64,000 bases of DNA from a bacterium (GCA_905221345.1 CAJNCW010000002.1:1-64000); one strand, 5' to 3'. Numbered from the stretch's first letter, positions 30,977 through 39,958 are shown. Made by a program: numbers and translations. Notes: a model not told the origin generated them from the letters alone.

Positions 30977-31001
30977 AAAAAACCTGGAAAAGACTTTCCA
31001 G
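30977..31001 (-). terminator. Terminator after der
   Basis: CTGGAAA-agac-TTTCCAG stem-loop, followed on the minus strand by GGTTTTTTT. Confidence 0.8.
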
Positions 31002-31012
31002 ATTTTGCTTGT

Positions 31013-32323
31013 TTACTTGCGTTTTCTCGCAATCAAGTGAATCGGCGTTCCTTCAAAGACAAAGGCCTTGCGGATTTGATTTTCCAAGAAACGCAGGTAA
31101 GAGAAGTGCATGAGTTCTTCTTCATTGACAAAGATGACAAAGGTTGGTGGCTTGGTTGCCACTTGGGTCGCGTAGAAGATTTTGAGTCGTTTCCCTTTGT
31201 CTGTCGGTGTTGGATTGATAGCAATGGCATCCATAATCACATCGTTCAAGACAGCTGATGGGATACGGGTGTTTTGGCTTTCACTGATTTGCTTGATCAT
31301 CTCAGGCAATTTGTGGAGTCGTTGCTTGGTAAGAGCCGACACAAAGATAATCGGTGCGTAAGGCAGGTATTGGAACTGCTCACGGATATCTTCTTCCCAG
31401 TTCTTCATGGTGTGGTTGTCTTTCTCAAGGGTATCCCACTTGTTGACCACGATAATCATCCCTTTACCTGCTTCGTGGGCAAAACCTGCGATACGCTTGT
31501 CATACTCGCGAATACCTTCTTCGGCATTGAGGACCATCAAGACCACATCAGAACGGTCAATGGCACGCATGGCACGCATGACAGAGTATTTCTCCGTATT
31601 TTCATAGACTTTACCAGACTTACGCATACCAGCTGTATCAATCATGGTAAACTCTTGGCCATCCGCATCTGTAAAATGGGTATCAATAGCATCACGCGTT
31701 GTTCCAGCTACTGGACTAGCAATCACGCGGTCTTCTCCCAAAATGGCGTTGATCAAACTTGATTTTCCAACGTTTGGACGGCCAATCAAGCTGAATTTAA
31801 TCACGTCTGGATTTTCTTCTTCAACTTCGTGTGGTAGATTTTCCACGATGGCATCGAGCACATCCCCTGTTCCAATACCGTGGACAGACGAAATTGGCAG
31901 CGGTTCGCCCAATCCTAGCGCATAGAAATCAAAAATATCATTTCGCATTTCTGGGTTGTCAACCTTGTTAACGGCAAGGATAACAGGTTTATGGGTTTTA
32001 TAGAGTTTACGGGCTACGTATTCATCCGCATCTGTAATCCCTTCTTTCCCAGAAACTACAAAGACGATGACATCCGCTTCTTCCATAGCGATTTCTGCCT
32101 GGTGCTTGATTTGTTCCATGAAGGGAGCATCGACATCGTCAATCCCTCCCGTATCAATCATACTAAAGGAACGATTGAGCCATTCACCCGTTGCATAGAT
32201 ACGGTCACGTGTCACACCCTCGACATCTTCTACGATTGAGATCCGCTCACCAGCGATCCGATTAAATAGGGTCGATTTCCCAACATTGGGACGTCCCACA
32301 ATGGCAATAGTTGGTAAGGCCAT
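31013..32323 (-). CDS. der: Ribosome-assembly GTPase Der (EngA)
   Basis: Der is an essential GTPase with two G domains in tandem that matures the 50S subunit. The 436-residue protein shows G1 motifs GRPNVGKST (8-16) and GRPNVGKSS (about 180), DTGG and DTAG G3 motifs, two NKxD motifs (NKVD, NKWD), and a KH-like C-terminus ending in RKRK. The ribosome site is weak. It lies 13 bases downstream of the nitroreductase gene in the dnaB-dnaI unit. Confidence 0.97.
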   Translation of the reverse strand: MALPTIAIVGRPNVGKSTLFNRIAGERISIVEDVEGVTRDRIYATGEWLNRSFSMIDTGGIDDVDAPFMEQIKHQAEIAMEEADVIVFVVSGKEGITDADEYVARKLYKTHKPVILAVNKVDNPEMRNDIFDFYALGLGEPLPISSVHGIGTGDVLDAIVENLPHEVEEENPDVIKFSLIGRPNVGKSSLINAILGEDRVIASPVAGTTRDAIDTHFTDADGQEFTMIDTAGMRKSGKVYENTEKYSVMRAMRAIDRSDVVLMVLNAEEGIREYDKRIAGFAHEAGKGMIIVVNKWDTLEKDNHTMKNWEEDIREQFQYLPYAPIIFVSALTKQRLHKLPEMIKQISESQNTRIPSAVLNDVIMDAIAINPTPTDKGKRLKIFYATQVATKPPTFVIFVNEEELMHFSYLRFLENQIRKAFVFEGTPIHLIARKRK

Positions 32324-32336
32324 GTTTTCTCACTTT

Positions 32337-33050
32337 CTACAATAACTTTTTCTGTTCTAGATTCTTCCGAGTTGAACTAGGTTCGGCTTGGCCAAACTGC
32401 TCTGCCAAACGCTGACTCCAAGAGGTCGTCGCACGCGCACCAGCATAGTCCGCCTGTACTTGGTCATAGTCCAAAATCGCTGCTACGGGCTGTTCTTGGT
32501 ATTCTTCTTCAAATACCACTTGGTTCAAAGGCAGTCTTGGTTTGACATCGTGTTGTTGATCTGGCACGCCAAGGGCAATCCCAAAAACAGGGTAGGTATA
32601 GTCAGGCAGGTTAAAGAGCGCTGCCACTTCTTCCGACTTGTAACGGACCAAACCGATAATAACACCACCATATCCCAGACTCTCAGCTGCAAGCAGGGTA
32701 TTTTGACCAGCAAGAGCCGCATCTACCGAAGTGATGAGGAGACCTTCTACCCCTTGAGGTTGGAAAGTATCTGTATGAAGGCTTGCTCCCTTTTCAGCTC
32801 GATTCAAGTCACCAACAAAGAGCAAAAAGGCAGCTGACTGGCGAATGGCTTCCTGCGGAACTAGTTCATATAAGGCATCTTTCTTCTCTTGACTGCGCAC
32901 AAGAATCACAGAGTAGGATTGGAAATTTTTCCAAGATGACGCCATTTGTCCAGCAGTCAAAATCTCGTCCAAGTCCGCCTGAGGAATTTCTTGCTCCTTA
33001 AAGCGACGAACTGAAGTATGAGCTTTCATCAATTTAATGGTTTCTGTCAT
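32337..33050 (-). CDS. NADPH-dependent FMN nitroreductase family protein
   Basis: This 237-residue protein has the nitroreductase fold of the NfsA/FRP type: an N-terminal HTSVRRF-like FMN site (residues 11-17), ASSWKNFQSYS, and LAAESLGYGGVIIG (about 118-131), with the basic C-terminal extension typical of NfsA-like enzymes. Its substrates are unknown; such enzymes reduce nitro-compounds or flavins. AAGGAGA precedes ATG, which overlaps the dnaI stop (ATGA). Insertion between dnaI and der matches the pneumococcal gene order as I recall it. Confidence 0.85.
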   Translation of the reverse strand: MTETIKLMKAHTSVRRFKEQEIPQADLDEILTAGQMASSWKNFQSYSVILVRSQEKKDALYELVPQEAIRQSAAFLLFVGDLNRAEKGASLHTDTFQPQGVEGLLITSVDAALAGQNTLLAAESLGYGGVIIGLVRYKSEEVAALFNLPDYTYPVFGIALGVPDQQHDVKPRLPLNQVVFEEEYQEQPVAAILDYDQVQADYAGARATTSWSQRLAEQFGQAEPSSTRKNLEQKKLL

Positions 33051-33943
33051 CGGCGATTTTCTCCTTCTAGTCTCGTCTCCTCAGCCAAATAACGGATTCG
33101 TTCCATGACCCGTCTAGCTTCCCAGGTCTCATCATTTCCATTCTTTCCTTTGGCAAAATGTTTTTCCAAATCTTGGAAATTAAAGTTGGAAGTAAAGAAG
33201 GTCGGCAAATCTTCCTGCATGCGGTACTGAAGAATGACTTGAAGAATCTCATCACGCACCCAAGGGGTCGACTGCTCTGCTCCAATATCATCCAAGACTA
33301 AGACCTCTGCTAACTTGATGTCATCCACCAAGGTCTTCACAGAACCTTCACCGATGGCATTTTTCACATCAATGACAAAACTTGGATAGTGGAGAATGGT
33401 CGTTGATGCCCCACGTTTTTCAGATAGGTCATGAGCTAGGGCTGCCATCATGAAACTCTTACCAACACCAAAATCTCCATAAAGATAGAGACCTTTTCGG
33501 ATGCTTGGGTAAAGGTCAACAAAGGAATAGAGTCTCTCAAAAATTGGCAAGCGTCCTAGATCATCCAGGTCAATCTGAGCCAACTTCGCTTTCTTGAGAC
33601 TTGCTGGTAGATTGATCAACTTAAGACGATTCTTAATTGCAGCCTCTTTTTCTGCCGCGATTAGTTCTGGTGTTTCTTCATAAGACACATCCGCATATCC
33701 GTGATTCATAACCAAGATGGGCTTGTAGCCACGCGCTATATAGTCCGCATCCCCACGAAGAAACTTGTCCCGTTCTGTGATATATTGGTTGAACTTGGAG
33801 ATGCTACGATTCAACTCCTCTGGGCTGAGGGATTCTTTCTGGATAAAAGCTGCCACATCTGGGTCTTTCATAATCTGCTGGACTAGGTCCTGATACTGAA
33901 AACGACTTGTCTGACGTTTGATAACGTCACCCACACTTTCCAT
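33047..33943 (-). CDS. dnaI: Primosomal protein DnaI (helicase loader)
   Basis: DnaI loads the replicative helicase DnaC onto DNA. The 298-residue protein has an N-terminal helicase-binding domain (about 1-130) and an AAA+ domain with Walker A GDFGVGKSFM, Walker B VLVLDDIGAEQ and an arginine-finger region near the C-terminus. AAGGAGGAG precedes ATG. It starts one base after the dnaB stop, so the two loaders are made together. Confidence 0.95.
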   Translation of the reverse strand: MESVGDVIKRQTSRFQYQDLVQQIMKDPDVAAFIQKESLSPEELNRSISKFNQYITERDKFLRGDADYIARGYKPILVMNHGYADVSYEETPELIAAEKEAAIKNRLKLINLPASLKKAKLAQIDLDDLGRLPIFERLYSFVDLYPSIRKGLYLYGDFGVGKSFMMAALAHDLSEKRGASTTILHYPSFVIDVKNAIGEGSVKTLVDDIKLAEVLVLDDIGAEQSTPWVRDEILQVILQYRMQEDLPTFFTSNFNFQDLEKHFAKGKNGNDETWEARRVMERIRYLAEETRLEGENRR

Positions 33944-35107
33944 CTAGGCTCCTCCTTCTTCTAATCGGGCTAACATTTCTTGTTTTTTGCGTTCTAGTTC
34001 CAGACGAGTTTCCTCACTGGTTTGATTTTTATATTCTGGATTGCTCCACTTGGGAACATTGGTCTTAGTCGAGCTAGTTTTCGATTTTTGGTCTTCCTGG
34101 CTTTTTTGCTGACGTTCTCGAATCCGAAGCACGGCTTCCTCTGCTGTCCGAATCTTGCGATAGGCATAGTCGTTTGCGACTTTCATAGCATATTTTTCAT
34201 TGACATTAGCCGAATCAACCTTGTTAAAGGTTAAAAGTAAGACGATATTGATGACTTCGTCCAACAAGCCTAAAGATGCCATCTGGTGAAGAAGTTCCCG
34301 TTCGCTCTGGGTGATGTTCCCCTTACGAGTTTGCTTGATTTCCGCTAAAAATTGTAGGGGAGTTTTGGTTTTGGCTTCCTTGATAATGGTCATTTCTTTG
34401 GGGCTGAAGTCAGAAGATACCTGCTTTTGTGCTATCTTTTCACGCATGCGTTTGATTGAAATGACCTGAGCCACCGCTGTCGCCTTGGCTAATTGATAAG
34501 TTTCAAACCAGGTCCATTTTTTTTCATCTGCAATGGCGAACAATTCCAAAACATCCGTTTGTTCGTCTTCAAAACGCAAGCCATCTCGAGCCATCAGGCG
34601 CTGAAAATGTTCCAAGTCAAAATCATTTTTTAACTTGCTTTTAGACTCGCTTGGTGTAACTTTTTCAGTCAGGGTTGGAAATACTTGGCTCAAGGAAACA
34701 GAGAGTTCTTCTCCCTCACTTGGAGGCTGTTTCATAGCAGAAACAGCTGTATCCCCAATCTTTCTCTCTAATAATCTGCTATAGACAGAATGACTTAAAA
34801 ATTCCTGACTTGAAAGGGGAGAATGAAGCTGCAATTCATAGACTTCCCCCTTCTGGTAAAGAGTCAACAAGTCCACAGCAGATAAGATTTTAAAAGACTG
34901 GAGGAGCGTATTCATCCCGAAATTCAAATGATTAAGAATGTTGGCAAAAAGGTGTTCCTTTTGCCCTCCATCCCAAAAGGTAATGGCATATAGATAGAGG
35001 CTCAGCGCCTCCTGACCGATAATCGGGAGGTAGCACTGCACCAGGGAAGAGGTATCTTGCGACACCCGATTATTCTTTAGAAAAGAAAAACGGTCATTTG
35101 GCTTCAT
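33944..35107 (-). CDS. dnaB: Replication initiation / membrane attachment protein DnaB
   Basis: The 387-residue Firmicute DnaB (not the helicase) helps DnaD and DnaI load the helicase at origins and restart sites. It shows an N-terminal winged-helix-like domain, the DnaB_2/DnaD-like helical domain (about 300-350, with the ADYAYRKIRT-like VANDYAYRKIRT) and a charged C-terminal tail. It starts directly after nrdR (adjacent stop and start) and runs into dnaI. An AAAGGAA site inside the end of nrdR serves as ribosome site. Confidence 0.94.
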   Translation of the reverse strand: MKPNDRFSFLKNNRVSQDTSSLVQCYLPIIGQEALSLYLYAITFWDGGQKEHLFANILNHLNFGMNTLLQSFKILSAVDLLTLYQKGEVYELQLHSPLSSQEFLSHSVYSRLLERKIGDTAVSAMKQPPSEGEELSVSLSQVFPTLTEKVTPSESKSKLKNDFDLEHFQRLMARDGLRFEDEQTDVLELFAIADEKKWTWFETYQLAKATAVAQVISIKRMREKIAQKQVSSDFSPKEMTIIKEAKTKTPLQFLAEIKQTRKGNITQSERELLHQMASLGLLDEVINIVLLLTFNKVDSANVNEKYAMKVANDYAYRKIRTAEEAVLRIRERQQKSQEDQKSKTSSTKTNVPKWSNPEYKNQTSEETRLELERKKQEMLARLEEGGA

Positions 35108-35581
35108 CTATTTTTCCTTTTTCTTTTTTGAGGACTGAGTGATCTGCTGGAGCAGACTCTCCAACTCACTCACATCCTTAAAGCTACGGTAAACACTGGC
35201 AAAACGAACATAGGTAATCTCATCAAGCTCTGCCAATTCTTCCATGACTAAGGCTCCAATGTATTCACTTTGAATCTCGTTCTCACTGCGACTACGGAGT
35301 TTTTGCTCGATACGATTGACCACCATGTTGATTTCATCACTCGAAACAGGGCGCTTCTGGGCTGAGCGGATAATCCCATTAAAGATTTTATCTCTCGAAA
35401 ACTGTTCTCGTGTACCGTCTTTTTTGACGACGACCAGCGTTCTTTCTTCTACTCGTTCATAGGTTGTAAAACGATGCTGACACTCATCGCACTCACGTCT
35501 TCTACGGATGGTATTTCCTTCTTCGGCTTGACGGCTATCAACAACACTAGACTTGGTAGCCCCACATTTTGGACAACGCAT
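35108..35581 (-). CDS. nrdR: Transcriptional repressor NrdR
   Basis: NrdR senses dATP/ATP and represses ribonucleotide reductase genes. The 157-residue protein starts with MRCPKCG and holds the C4 zinc ribbon (Cys 3, 6, and CDEC near 31-34), followed by an ATP-cone domain ([16 protein letters not shown] onward). ATG at 35581 gives the family N-terminus and has GGAGG upstream; an upstream in-frame ATG is not conserved. It heads the nrdR-dnaB-dnaI transcript. Confidence 0.96.
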   Translation of the reverse strand: MRCPKCGATKSSVVDSRQAEEGNTIRRRRECDECQHRFTTYERVEERTLVVVKKDGTREQFSRDKIFNGIIRSAQKRPVSSDEINMVVNRIEQKLRSRSENEIQSEYIGALVMEELAELDEITYVRFASVYRSFKDVSELESLLQQITQSSKKKKEK

Positions 35582-35608
35582 GCTTTCCCTCCTTGTCGTT
35601 TTCTTTTC

Positions 35609-35617
35609 ATTATACCA
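35609..35617 (-). promoter_or_regulatory. Extended -10 promoter of nrdR
   Basis: TGGTATAAT on the minus strand lies 28 bases before the start codon, with TTGGGA about 16 bases upstream. It is divergent from the GntR promoter. Confidence 0.6.
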
Positions 35618-35654
35618 TTTTTTGAGTAATTCCCAAAACAATTCTTATTTTTAC

Positions 35655-35683
35655 TTGACAAGTTTTTTGTTTTATTGTATTAT
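35655..35683 (+). promoter_or_regulatory. Promoter of the GntR-ABC operon
   Basis: TTGACA (35655-35660), a 17-base spacer and TATTAT (35678-35683). Confidence 0.75.
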
Positions 35684-35720
35684 TTAATTAGAACAACAAA
35701 GAAAAAGAAAGGAGACTATG

Positions 35721-36086
35721 ATGTCCTGGTCATTTGATAATACAAAACCCATTTATTTGCAGATTATGGAAAAAATCAAATTACAGATTGTTTCCCATGA
35801 ACTGGAACCCAACCAACAGCTCCCAACCGTAAGGGAACTAGCGAGCGAGGCTGGGGTCAATCCCAACACAATTCAGCGCGCCTTGTCTGATCTTGAGCGC
35901 GAGGGCTTCGTTTATAGCAAGCGGACTACTGGTCGTTTTGTCACTGAGGACTTAGATCTCATCGTTCAGTCCCGCAAACAGCTTTCTGAGGAGCAACTGA
36001 AAAACTTTGTAACGGGCATGCTTCAATTCGGCTATCAAAAAGAAGAACTGCCAAGTGTGCTTAGCGAATACATCAAAGGAGTGTAA
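35721..36086 (+). CDS. GntR-family (YtrA subfamily) transcriptional regulator
   Basis: This 121-residue protein has the winged helix-turn-helix of GntR (PTVRELASEAGVNPNTIQRAL, about 34-53) and a short C-terminal helix instead of a ligand domain. This is typical of YtrA-type regulators that repress the ABC transporter gene placed behind them. Two ATGs stand together (35718 and 35721); the second has better spacing (6 bases) from AAAGGAG. It heads a three-gene cassette with the ABC genes. Confidence 0.88.
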   Translation: MSWSFDNTKPIYLQIMEKIKLQIVSHELEPNQQLPTVRELASEAGVNPNTIQRALSDLEREGFVYSKRTTGRFVTEDLDLIVQSRKQLSEEQLKNFVTGMLQFGYQKEELPSVLSEYIKGV

Positions 36087-36090
36087 AATT

Positions 36091-36786
36091 ATGACATTAC
36101 TAGCATTTGAAAATGTATCCAAATCCTATGGGGCTACAGCAGCCCTTAACAATGTTTCCCTTGAGATTCCCGCTGGAAAAATCGTCGGGCTTCTCGGTCC
36201 AAACGGATCTGGAAAAACAACCTTGATCAAGCTGATCAACGGACTTCTCCAACCAGACCAAGGTCGTGTCCTCATTAACAACATGGACCCAAGTCCTGCT
36301 ACCAAAGCCATTGTCTCTTATCTACCAGACACGACTTATCTGAATGAACAGATGAAAATCAAAGAAGCACTGACCTACTTTAAAACTTTCTACCAAGATT
36401 TCAATCTTGAGCAGGCTCAGCATCTTTTAGCAGATCTTGGCATTGATGAAAACAGTCGTCTCAAGAAATTGTCAAAAGGGAACAAGGAAAAGGTTCAGCT
36501 CATCCTCGTTATGAGCCGTGAAGCTCGTCTCTACGTTCTCGACGAACCGATTGGTGGTGTGGATCCAGCTGCCCGTGACTATATTCTCAACACCATCATC
36601 AACAACTACTCACCAACTTCAACTGTCTTGATTTCTACCCACTTGATTTCAGATATTGAGCCGATCTTGGACGAAATCATCTTCCTAAATAACGGAAAAG
36701 TCGTCCGTCAAGGAAATGTAGATGATATTCGTTACGAGTCAGGTGAGTCGATTGACCAGCTCTTCCGCCAAGAGTTCAAAGCTTAG
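36091..36786 (+). CDS. ABC transporter ATP-binding protein
   Basis: This 231-residue nucleotide-binding protein has Walker A GPNGSGKTT (about 38-46), the signature LSKGNKEKVQL (normally LSGGQ, here SKGN, as in the GntR-linked ABC subfamily), Walker B LYVLDEPIGGVD and the H-loop STHLI. It likely partners the following permease to export an unknown compound. AAAGGAG precedes ATG at 36091, 4 bases after the regulator gene. Confidence 0.93.
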   Translation: MTLLAFENVSKSYGATAALNNVSLEIPAGKIVGLLGPNGSGKTTLIKLINGLLQPDQGRVLINNMDPSPATKAIVSYLPDTTYLNEQMKIKEALTYFKTFYQDFNLEQAQHLLADLGIDENSRLKKLSKGNKEKVQLILVMSREARLYVLDEPIGGVDPAARDYILNTIINNYSPTSTVLISTHLISDIEPILDEIIFLNNGKVVRQGNVDDIRYESGESIDQLFRQEFKA

Positions 36787-36801
36787 ACAAAGGAGATTAT
36801 T

Positions 36802-37536
36802 ATGTTTTGGAATTTAGTTCGTTATGAATTTAAAAATGTTAACAAATGGTATCTAGCTCTCTACGGTGCTGTACTTGCCATTTCAGTTCTGATTGGTGCA
36901 TCCATTTCTGGTATTAGTCAGACCTACACTAGCTATGGTAATGATCCATTCTACCTATTAGGATTTTTAATTTTGGTCTTTGGGGGACTCAGCGTCACTC
37001 TCTGGATCGCGACGATCTTTCTAATCGTTCGACGCTTCAAGGGAAGTGTCTACGATCGTCAGGGGTATCTGACATTGACTCTGCCCGTCTCTGAACACCA
37101 GATCATCACCGCCAAATTACTAGGTGCTCTCATTTGGTCAATCATAAGCTATATTGTATTTATCTTGAGTATCATTATTATCTTCTCACTCACCCCTGTA
37201 GTGAAAGATTTGCCACTCCTCTATCGATTTATCTCTCCTTATCTCGGTTACGGTTGGCTTTACGCCCTCTCTCTTCTGGTGGGTTCAATTACTTGGATTT
37301 TATCTATTTACCTTTGCATCTCAATTGGTCAACTATTTAACGAGTATCGTACCGCTATGGGAATTTTAGCCTATATCGTGCTTAACATCGTGATTGGCTA
37401 TATTTCTATCTTCTTCCGAATGGATTATGATTTTAACCTCCTAATTAGCGTTGATATCCTCAAAGATTTCATTCTAGCAATTATCTACTACCTCGGAACC
37501 TACTATATCTTGAAAAATAAGGTTAACTTGCAATAA
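36802..37536 (+). CDS. ABC transporter permease
   Basis: This 244-residue protein has six predicted membrane segments (starts about 18, 55, 101, 137, 175 and 220). It is the membrane part of the GntR-linked ABC system. AAAGGAG precedes ATG, 15 bases after the ATPase. No known substrate. The gene ends in a strong terminator shared with lrgB on the other strand. Confidence 0.88.
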   Translation: MFWNLVRYEFKNVNKWYLALYGAVLAISVLIGASISGISQTYTSYGNDPFYLLGFLILVFGGLSVTLWIATIFLIVRRFKGSVYDRQGYLTLTLPVSEHQIITAKLLGALIWSIISYIVFILSIIIIFSLTPVVKDLPLLYRFISPYLGYGWLYALSLLVGSITWILSIYLCISIGQLFNEYRTAMGILAYIVLNIVIGYISIFFRMDYDFNLLISVDILKDFILAIIYYLGTYYILKNKVNLQ

Positions 37537-37542
37537 AAAATG

Positions 37543-37565
37543 CCCAGCTAGAAAGCTGGGTTTTT
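37543..37565. terminator. Bidirectional terminator between the ABC permease and lrgB
   Basis: CCCAGC-tagaaa-GCTGGG stem-loop, followed by TTTTTC on the plus strand and preceded by AAAAAATG, which gives a U-run on the minus strand. Confidence 0.88.
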
Positions 37566-37567
37566 CT

Positions 37568-38263
37568 TTAACTCAATATCAAACTGGCTACAATGGGACT
37601 AACAAAGACATAGAGAATACCAGTGACACCGATAGCCAAGCCACCCATGGCTCCTGCTACAGAGCCGTATCGAAAGGCCGTTCCCGTTCCGACAGCATGA
37701 CCTGTCCCTCCAAGGGAAAGACCTACAGCCACTGGATCATCTATCTTCAACCACTTCAAAAGTGTTGGCCCGATAACACTGGTTAAAATCCCAGTGGCCA
37801 CTACGACGACCAAGGTCACAGTCGTCAGACCTTGCAATTTTTCTGTGATTCCTACTGCCATGGCGGTTGTCACTGACTTGGGAAATAGAGAAATGGCTAG
37901 GAAAAAGTCCATGCCAAAGATTTTGGCCACTATGGCAGTGAAGCTAGTATTGACAACTACTGCTAGCAGACTACCAAAGAGAATACTCCGAGCATGGTGC
38001 TTCATCAGATGAAAACTCTTATAAAGCGGAATCCCTAGAGCTACGGTCGATGGGACAATCAAGTTGTTCAGATAAACGCCACCTTGGTAGTAATCTTGGT
38101 AAGAAATACCCGTCACCTTTAGAAAGATGATAATGAAAATTGCCGACAAAAGCAAAGGCGTTGTCAATGGATGGGGGAAACGCCTATAAATCAACATTCC
38201 TACTAGATAAGCTAGGATAGATAAGGCGATCCCAAACAGAGGATTGGAAACAAATTCACTCAT
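37568..38263 (-). CDS. lrgB: LrgB/CidB-family membrane protein
   Basis: This 231-residue membrane protein has about six hydrophobic segments and the LrgB signature (VTTAMAVGITEKL, GLSLGGTGHAVGTGTA). LrgAB systems in streptococci influence autolysis, oxidative stress and uptake of pyruvate. It overlaps lrgA by 4 bases (ATGA). AAAGGAG stands before ATG. Confidence 0.93.
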   Translation of the reverse strand: MSEFVSNPLFGIALSILAYLVGMLIYRRFPHPLTTPLLLSAIFIIIFLKVTGISYQDYYQGGVYLNNLIVPSTVALGIPLYKSFHLMKHHARSILFGSLLAVVVNTSFTAIVAKIFGMDFFLAISLFPKSVTTAMAVGITEKLQGLTTVTLVVVVATGILTSVIGPTLLKWLKIDDPVAVGLSLGGTGHAVGTGTAFRYGSVAGAMGGLAIGVTGILYVFVSPIVASLILS

Positions 38264-38634
38264 TTGGCATCTCCTTTCTCATAATCTCCCTCAAACCGTC
38301 GCTTGATAAACTGAACCACCAAGGCTATGAGGATAATGTTGATGACAGCCGCAAAAAAGACAATCAAGACGATGGGCAAGAGATAAGGGGCAATCACATC
38401 AAACTTTTCCATGATACCCACTGCTGGTGGCAAAAAGAGAATGGTCATATTGGCCAGCAAGAAATTCCCGACCATATTGACATGCCTGGTCCTTAGCCAC
38501 TTGAACTGTAAAGCTAGAAATAGAATAATCAAACCGATAATACTGCCTGGGATAGGCAGATGAAAGAAACTGGAGATTCCCTCACCGATTAGAGAAATCA
38601 CAAAGAGAATCATTAATTGAACATATAACTTCAT
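38260..38634 (-). CDS. lrgA: LrgA/CidA-family holin-like protein
   Basis: This 124-residue LrgA family protein has four membrane segments, including LPIPGSIIGLIILFLAL and TILFLPPAVGIME. ATG at 38634 has AAGGAG 8 bases upstream; an earlier in-frame ATG is unlikely. It is translated together with lrgB. No obvious LytR-type regulator stands next to it; the neighbouring MarR gene is divergent. Confidence 0.92.
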   Translation of the reverse strand: MKLYVQLMILFVISLIGEGISSFFHLPIPGSIIGLIILFLALQFKWLRTRHVNMVGNFLLANMTILFLPPAVGIMEKFDVIAPYLLPIVLIVFFAAVINIILIALVVQFIKRRFEGDYEKGDAK

Positions 38635-38718
38635 CTCAAACTCCTTGAAATAGAATTCTTGCATACCAGTTTACTCTTTTTTCAGGAAATTTCAAGGAAA
38701 TACCGAAATTTTTCTTTC

Positions 38719-38747
38719 TTGCAAGGATTAGTTAAAAGTAGTATAAT
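38719..38747 (+). promoter_or_regulatory. Promoter of the MarR-type regulator
   Basis: TTGCAA (38719-38724), a 17-base spacer and TATAAT (38742-38747). The palindrome listed next starts directly after the -10. Confidence 0.7.
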
Positions 38748-38748
38748 C

Positions 38749-38766
38749 ATTGCATGCGCAATCATC
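38749..38766 (+). promoter_or_regulatory. Palindromic operator, copy 1
   Basis: ATTGCATGCGCAATCATC carries the near-palindrome TTGCA-TG-CGCAA. It begins just after the -10 and covers the start of transcription, a classic autorepression position. It is nearly identical to copy 2 at 39231-39246. Confidence 0.65.
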
Positions 38767-38830
38767 TTATGTTACAAAGACAGTCAGTAATGACTTTGTG
38801 ATTTTAACTGTAAAAAGAAAGGAGAAAGCA

Positions 38831-39211
38831 ATGACCTATTTGGAAAAGTGGTTTGACTACAACCGCCGTCAAAAGGAAATGGAAGCTTTGTTAGAAGAAA
38901 CCATTGCCCATCAGAGTGAACAAAGGTTGACCTTAAAAGAGTTTTACCTGCTCTACTATCTGAATCTAGCCCAAGAAAAATCTCTACGACAAATTGACCT
39001 GCCAGATAAACTCCATCTCAGCCCAAGCGCTGTTTCTCGGATGGTGGCTCGCCTGGAAGAGAAAAACTGCGGTTTGCTTAGTCGCCGGTGTTGCGATCAG
39101 GATAGACGGGCTAGTTTTATCTGCCTGACTGACGAGGGACAAGCAACCCTAGCTTACTTGCAAAAAGCTGTCGAAGAAAGACTGGAGACGAGTCTTGACT
39201 TCATTTCTTAA
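38831..39211 (+). CDS. MarR-family transcriptional regulator
   Basis: This 126-residue regulator has a winged helix-turn-helix (LRQIDLPDKLHLSPSAVSRMV, about 57-77) and the wing sequence of MarR proteins (LLSRRCCDQDRRAS, about 84-97). That wing holds two adjacent Cys residues, which could sense redox or metals; this is inference. ATG at 38831 has AAAGGAG 7 bases upstream. The operator pair suggests that it controls itself and the following DUF4649-trxA unit. Confidence 0.85.
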   Translation: MTYLEKWFDYNRRQKEMEALLEETIAHQSEQRLTLKEFYLLYYLNLAQEKSLRQIDLPDKLHLSPSAVSRMVARLEEKNCGLLSRRCCDQDRRASFICLTDEGQATLAYLQKAVEERLETSLDFIS

Positions 39212-39230
39212 TCAGATTTTTTAAAAAAAG

Positions 39231-39246
39231 TTGCGTGCGCAATCAT
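39231..39246 (+). promoter_or_regulatory. Palindromic operator, copy 2
   Basis: TTGCGTGCGCAATCAT contains the perfect palindrome TTGCG-TG-CGCAA. It stands six bases upstream of the -35 of the DUF4649-trxA promoter. Confidence 0.65.
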
Positions 39247-39251
39247 TTTTC

Positions 39252-39280
39252 TTGACATTCCTCTGTTCAAGGAGTACAAT
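39252..39280 (+). promoter_or_regulatory. Promoter of DUF4649-trxA
   Basis: TTGACA (39252-39257), a 17-base spacer and TACAAT (39275-39280). It is near consensus. Confidence 0.8.
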
Positions 39281-39309
39281 AAAGTCAAGATCGAATAAAG
39301 GAGTTTTAT

Positions 39310-39531
39310 ATGATCGAAATTACCTACCTAGACGCCAGCAAACAAGAGAGAACCATGACGTTCGAGTCTTACCAAGACTTTGAACGTTCTCAACAAGCCT
39401 GCCTTATCGGCGTCGCGGATTACTACACTGTCCAAAAATTAACTTACAATGGTCATGATTTGGACTACCATGGGACTTATGGAGATGTCTTCTTCTATCT
39501 CATGAAACAAGATTTGAGCCAATATAACTAA
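39310..39531 (+). CDS. DUF4649 family protein
   Basis: This 73-residue acidic protein matches the small streptococcal DUF4649 family (ITYLDASKQERTMTFESY..., YHGTYGDVFFYLMK). It has no membrane segment and no known function. AAAGGAG stands 7 bases before ATG. It is the first gene of a two-gene unit with thioredoxin, 15 bases upstream of it, so a redox-linked role is possible. Confidence 0.75.
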   Translation: MIEITYLDASKQERTMTFESYQDFERSQQACLIGVADYYTVQKLTYNGHDLDYHGTYGDVFFYLMKQDLSQYN

Positions 39532-39546
39532 AAAAGGAGAAATACA

Positions 39547-39861
39547 ATGGCAAAAGCAATTACAGATGCAACATTTGAACAAGAAACAAAAGACGGTTTG
39601 GTCTTGGTAGACTTCTGGGCAACTTGGTGTGGTCCATGTCGCATGCAAGGTCCGATCTTGGACAAATTGTCTGAAGAACTTTCAGAAGATGTCTTGAAAA
39701 TCGTTAAAATGGACGTTGATGAAAATCCAAACACAGCTCGTGCCTTTGGAATCATGTCTATCCCAACCCTTCTCTTCAAAAAAGACGGCCAAGTGGTGAA
39801 ACAAGTTGCTGGAGTACATACTGCAGAACAAATCAAGGCCATCGTTGCTGAATTGAGCTAA
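39547..39861 (+). CDS. trxA: Thioredoxin
   Basis: This 104-residue thioredoxin has the active site WCGPC (27-31), the DVDENP loop and the cis-Pro region SIPTLLF. It reduces protein disulfides and donates electrons to reductases. AAAAGGAG precedes ATG. It is cotranscribed with DUF4649 and may be under MarR control through the upstream palindrome. Confidence 0.96.
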   Translation: MAKAITDATFEQETKDGLVLVDFWATWCGPCRMQGPILDKLSEELSEDVLKIVKMDVDENPNTARAFGIMSIPTLLFKKDGQVVKQVAGVHTAEQIKAIVAELS

Positions 39862-39869
39862 TCACGAAA

Positions 39870-39903
39870 CACTCCCATTCAAAATAATGGGAGTGCTTTT
39901 TTT
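39870..39903 (+). terminator. Terminator after trxA
   Basis: CACTCCCATT pairs with AATGGGAGTG around a 6-base loop, followed by CTTTTTTTG. Confidence 0.92.
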
Positions 39904-39915
39904 GTTTGCATAGAA

Positions 39916-39948
39916 AAAGCCCTGTTCCTCAGACTGAGGACAGGACTC
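39916..39948 (-). terminator. Terminator of the aquaporin gene
   Basis: CCTGTTCCTCAG and CTGAGGACAGG form a stem with one unpaired base; GGGCTTTTTC follows on the minus strand. It is convergent to the trxA terminator. Confidence 0.85.
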
Positions 39949-39958
39949 TTTTTATTTT

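Noticed and set aside
31274..31762. Open frame of 162 codons on the plus strand
   Set aside because: It is antisense to der, a strongly conserved essential gene, and its sequence has no protein-like features.
38635..38718. Promoter and operator of lrgAB
   Set aside because: Only weak -10-like sequences were seen and no copy of the MarR palindrome faces lrgA at a sensible distance, so nothing was annotated.
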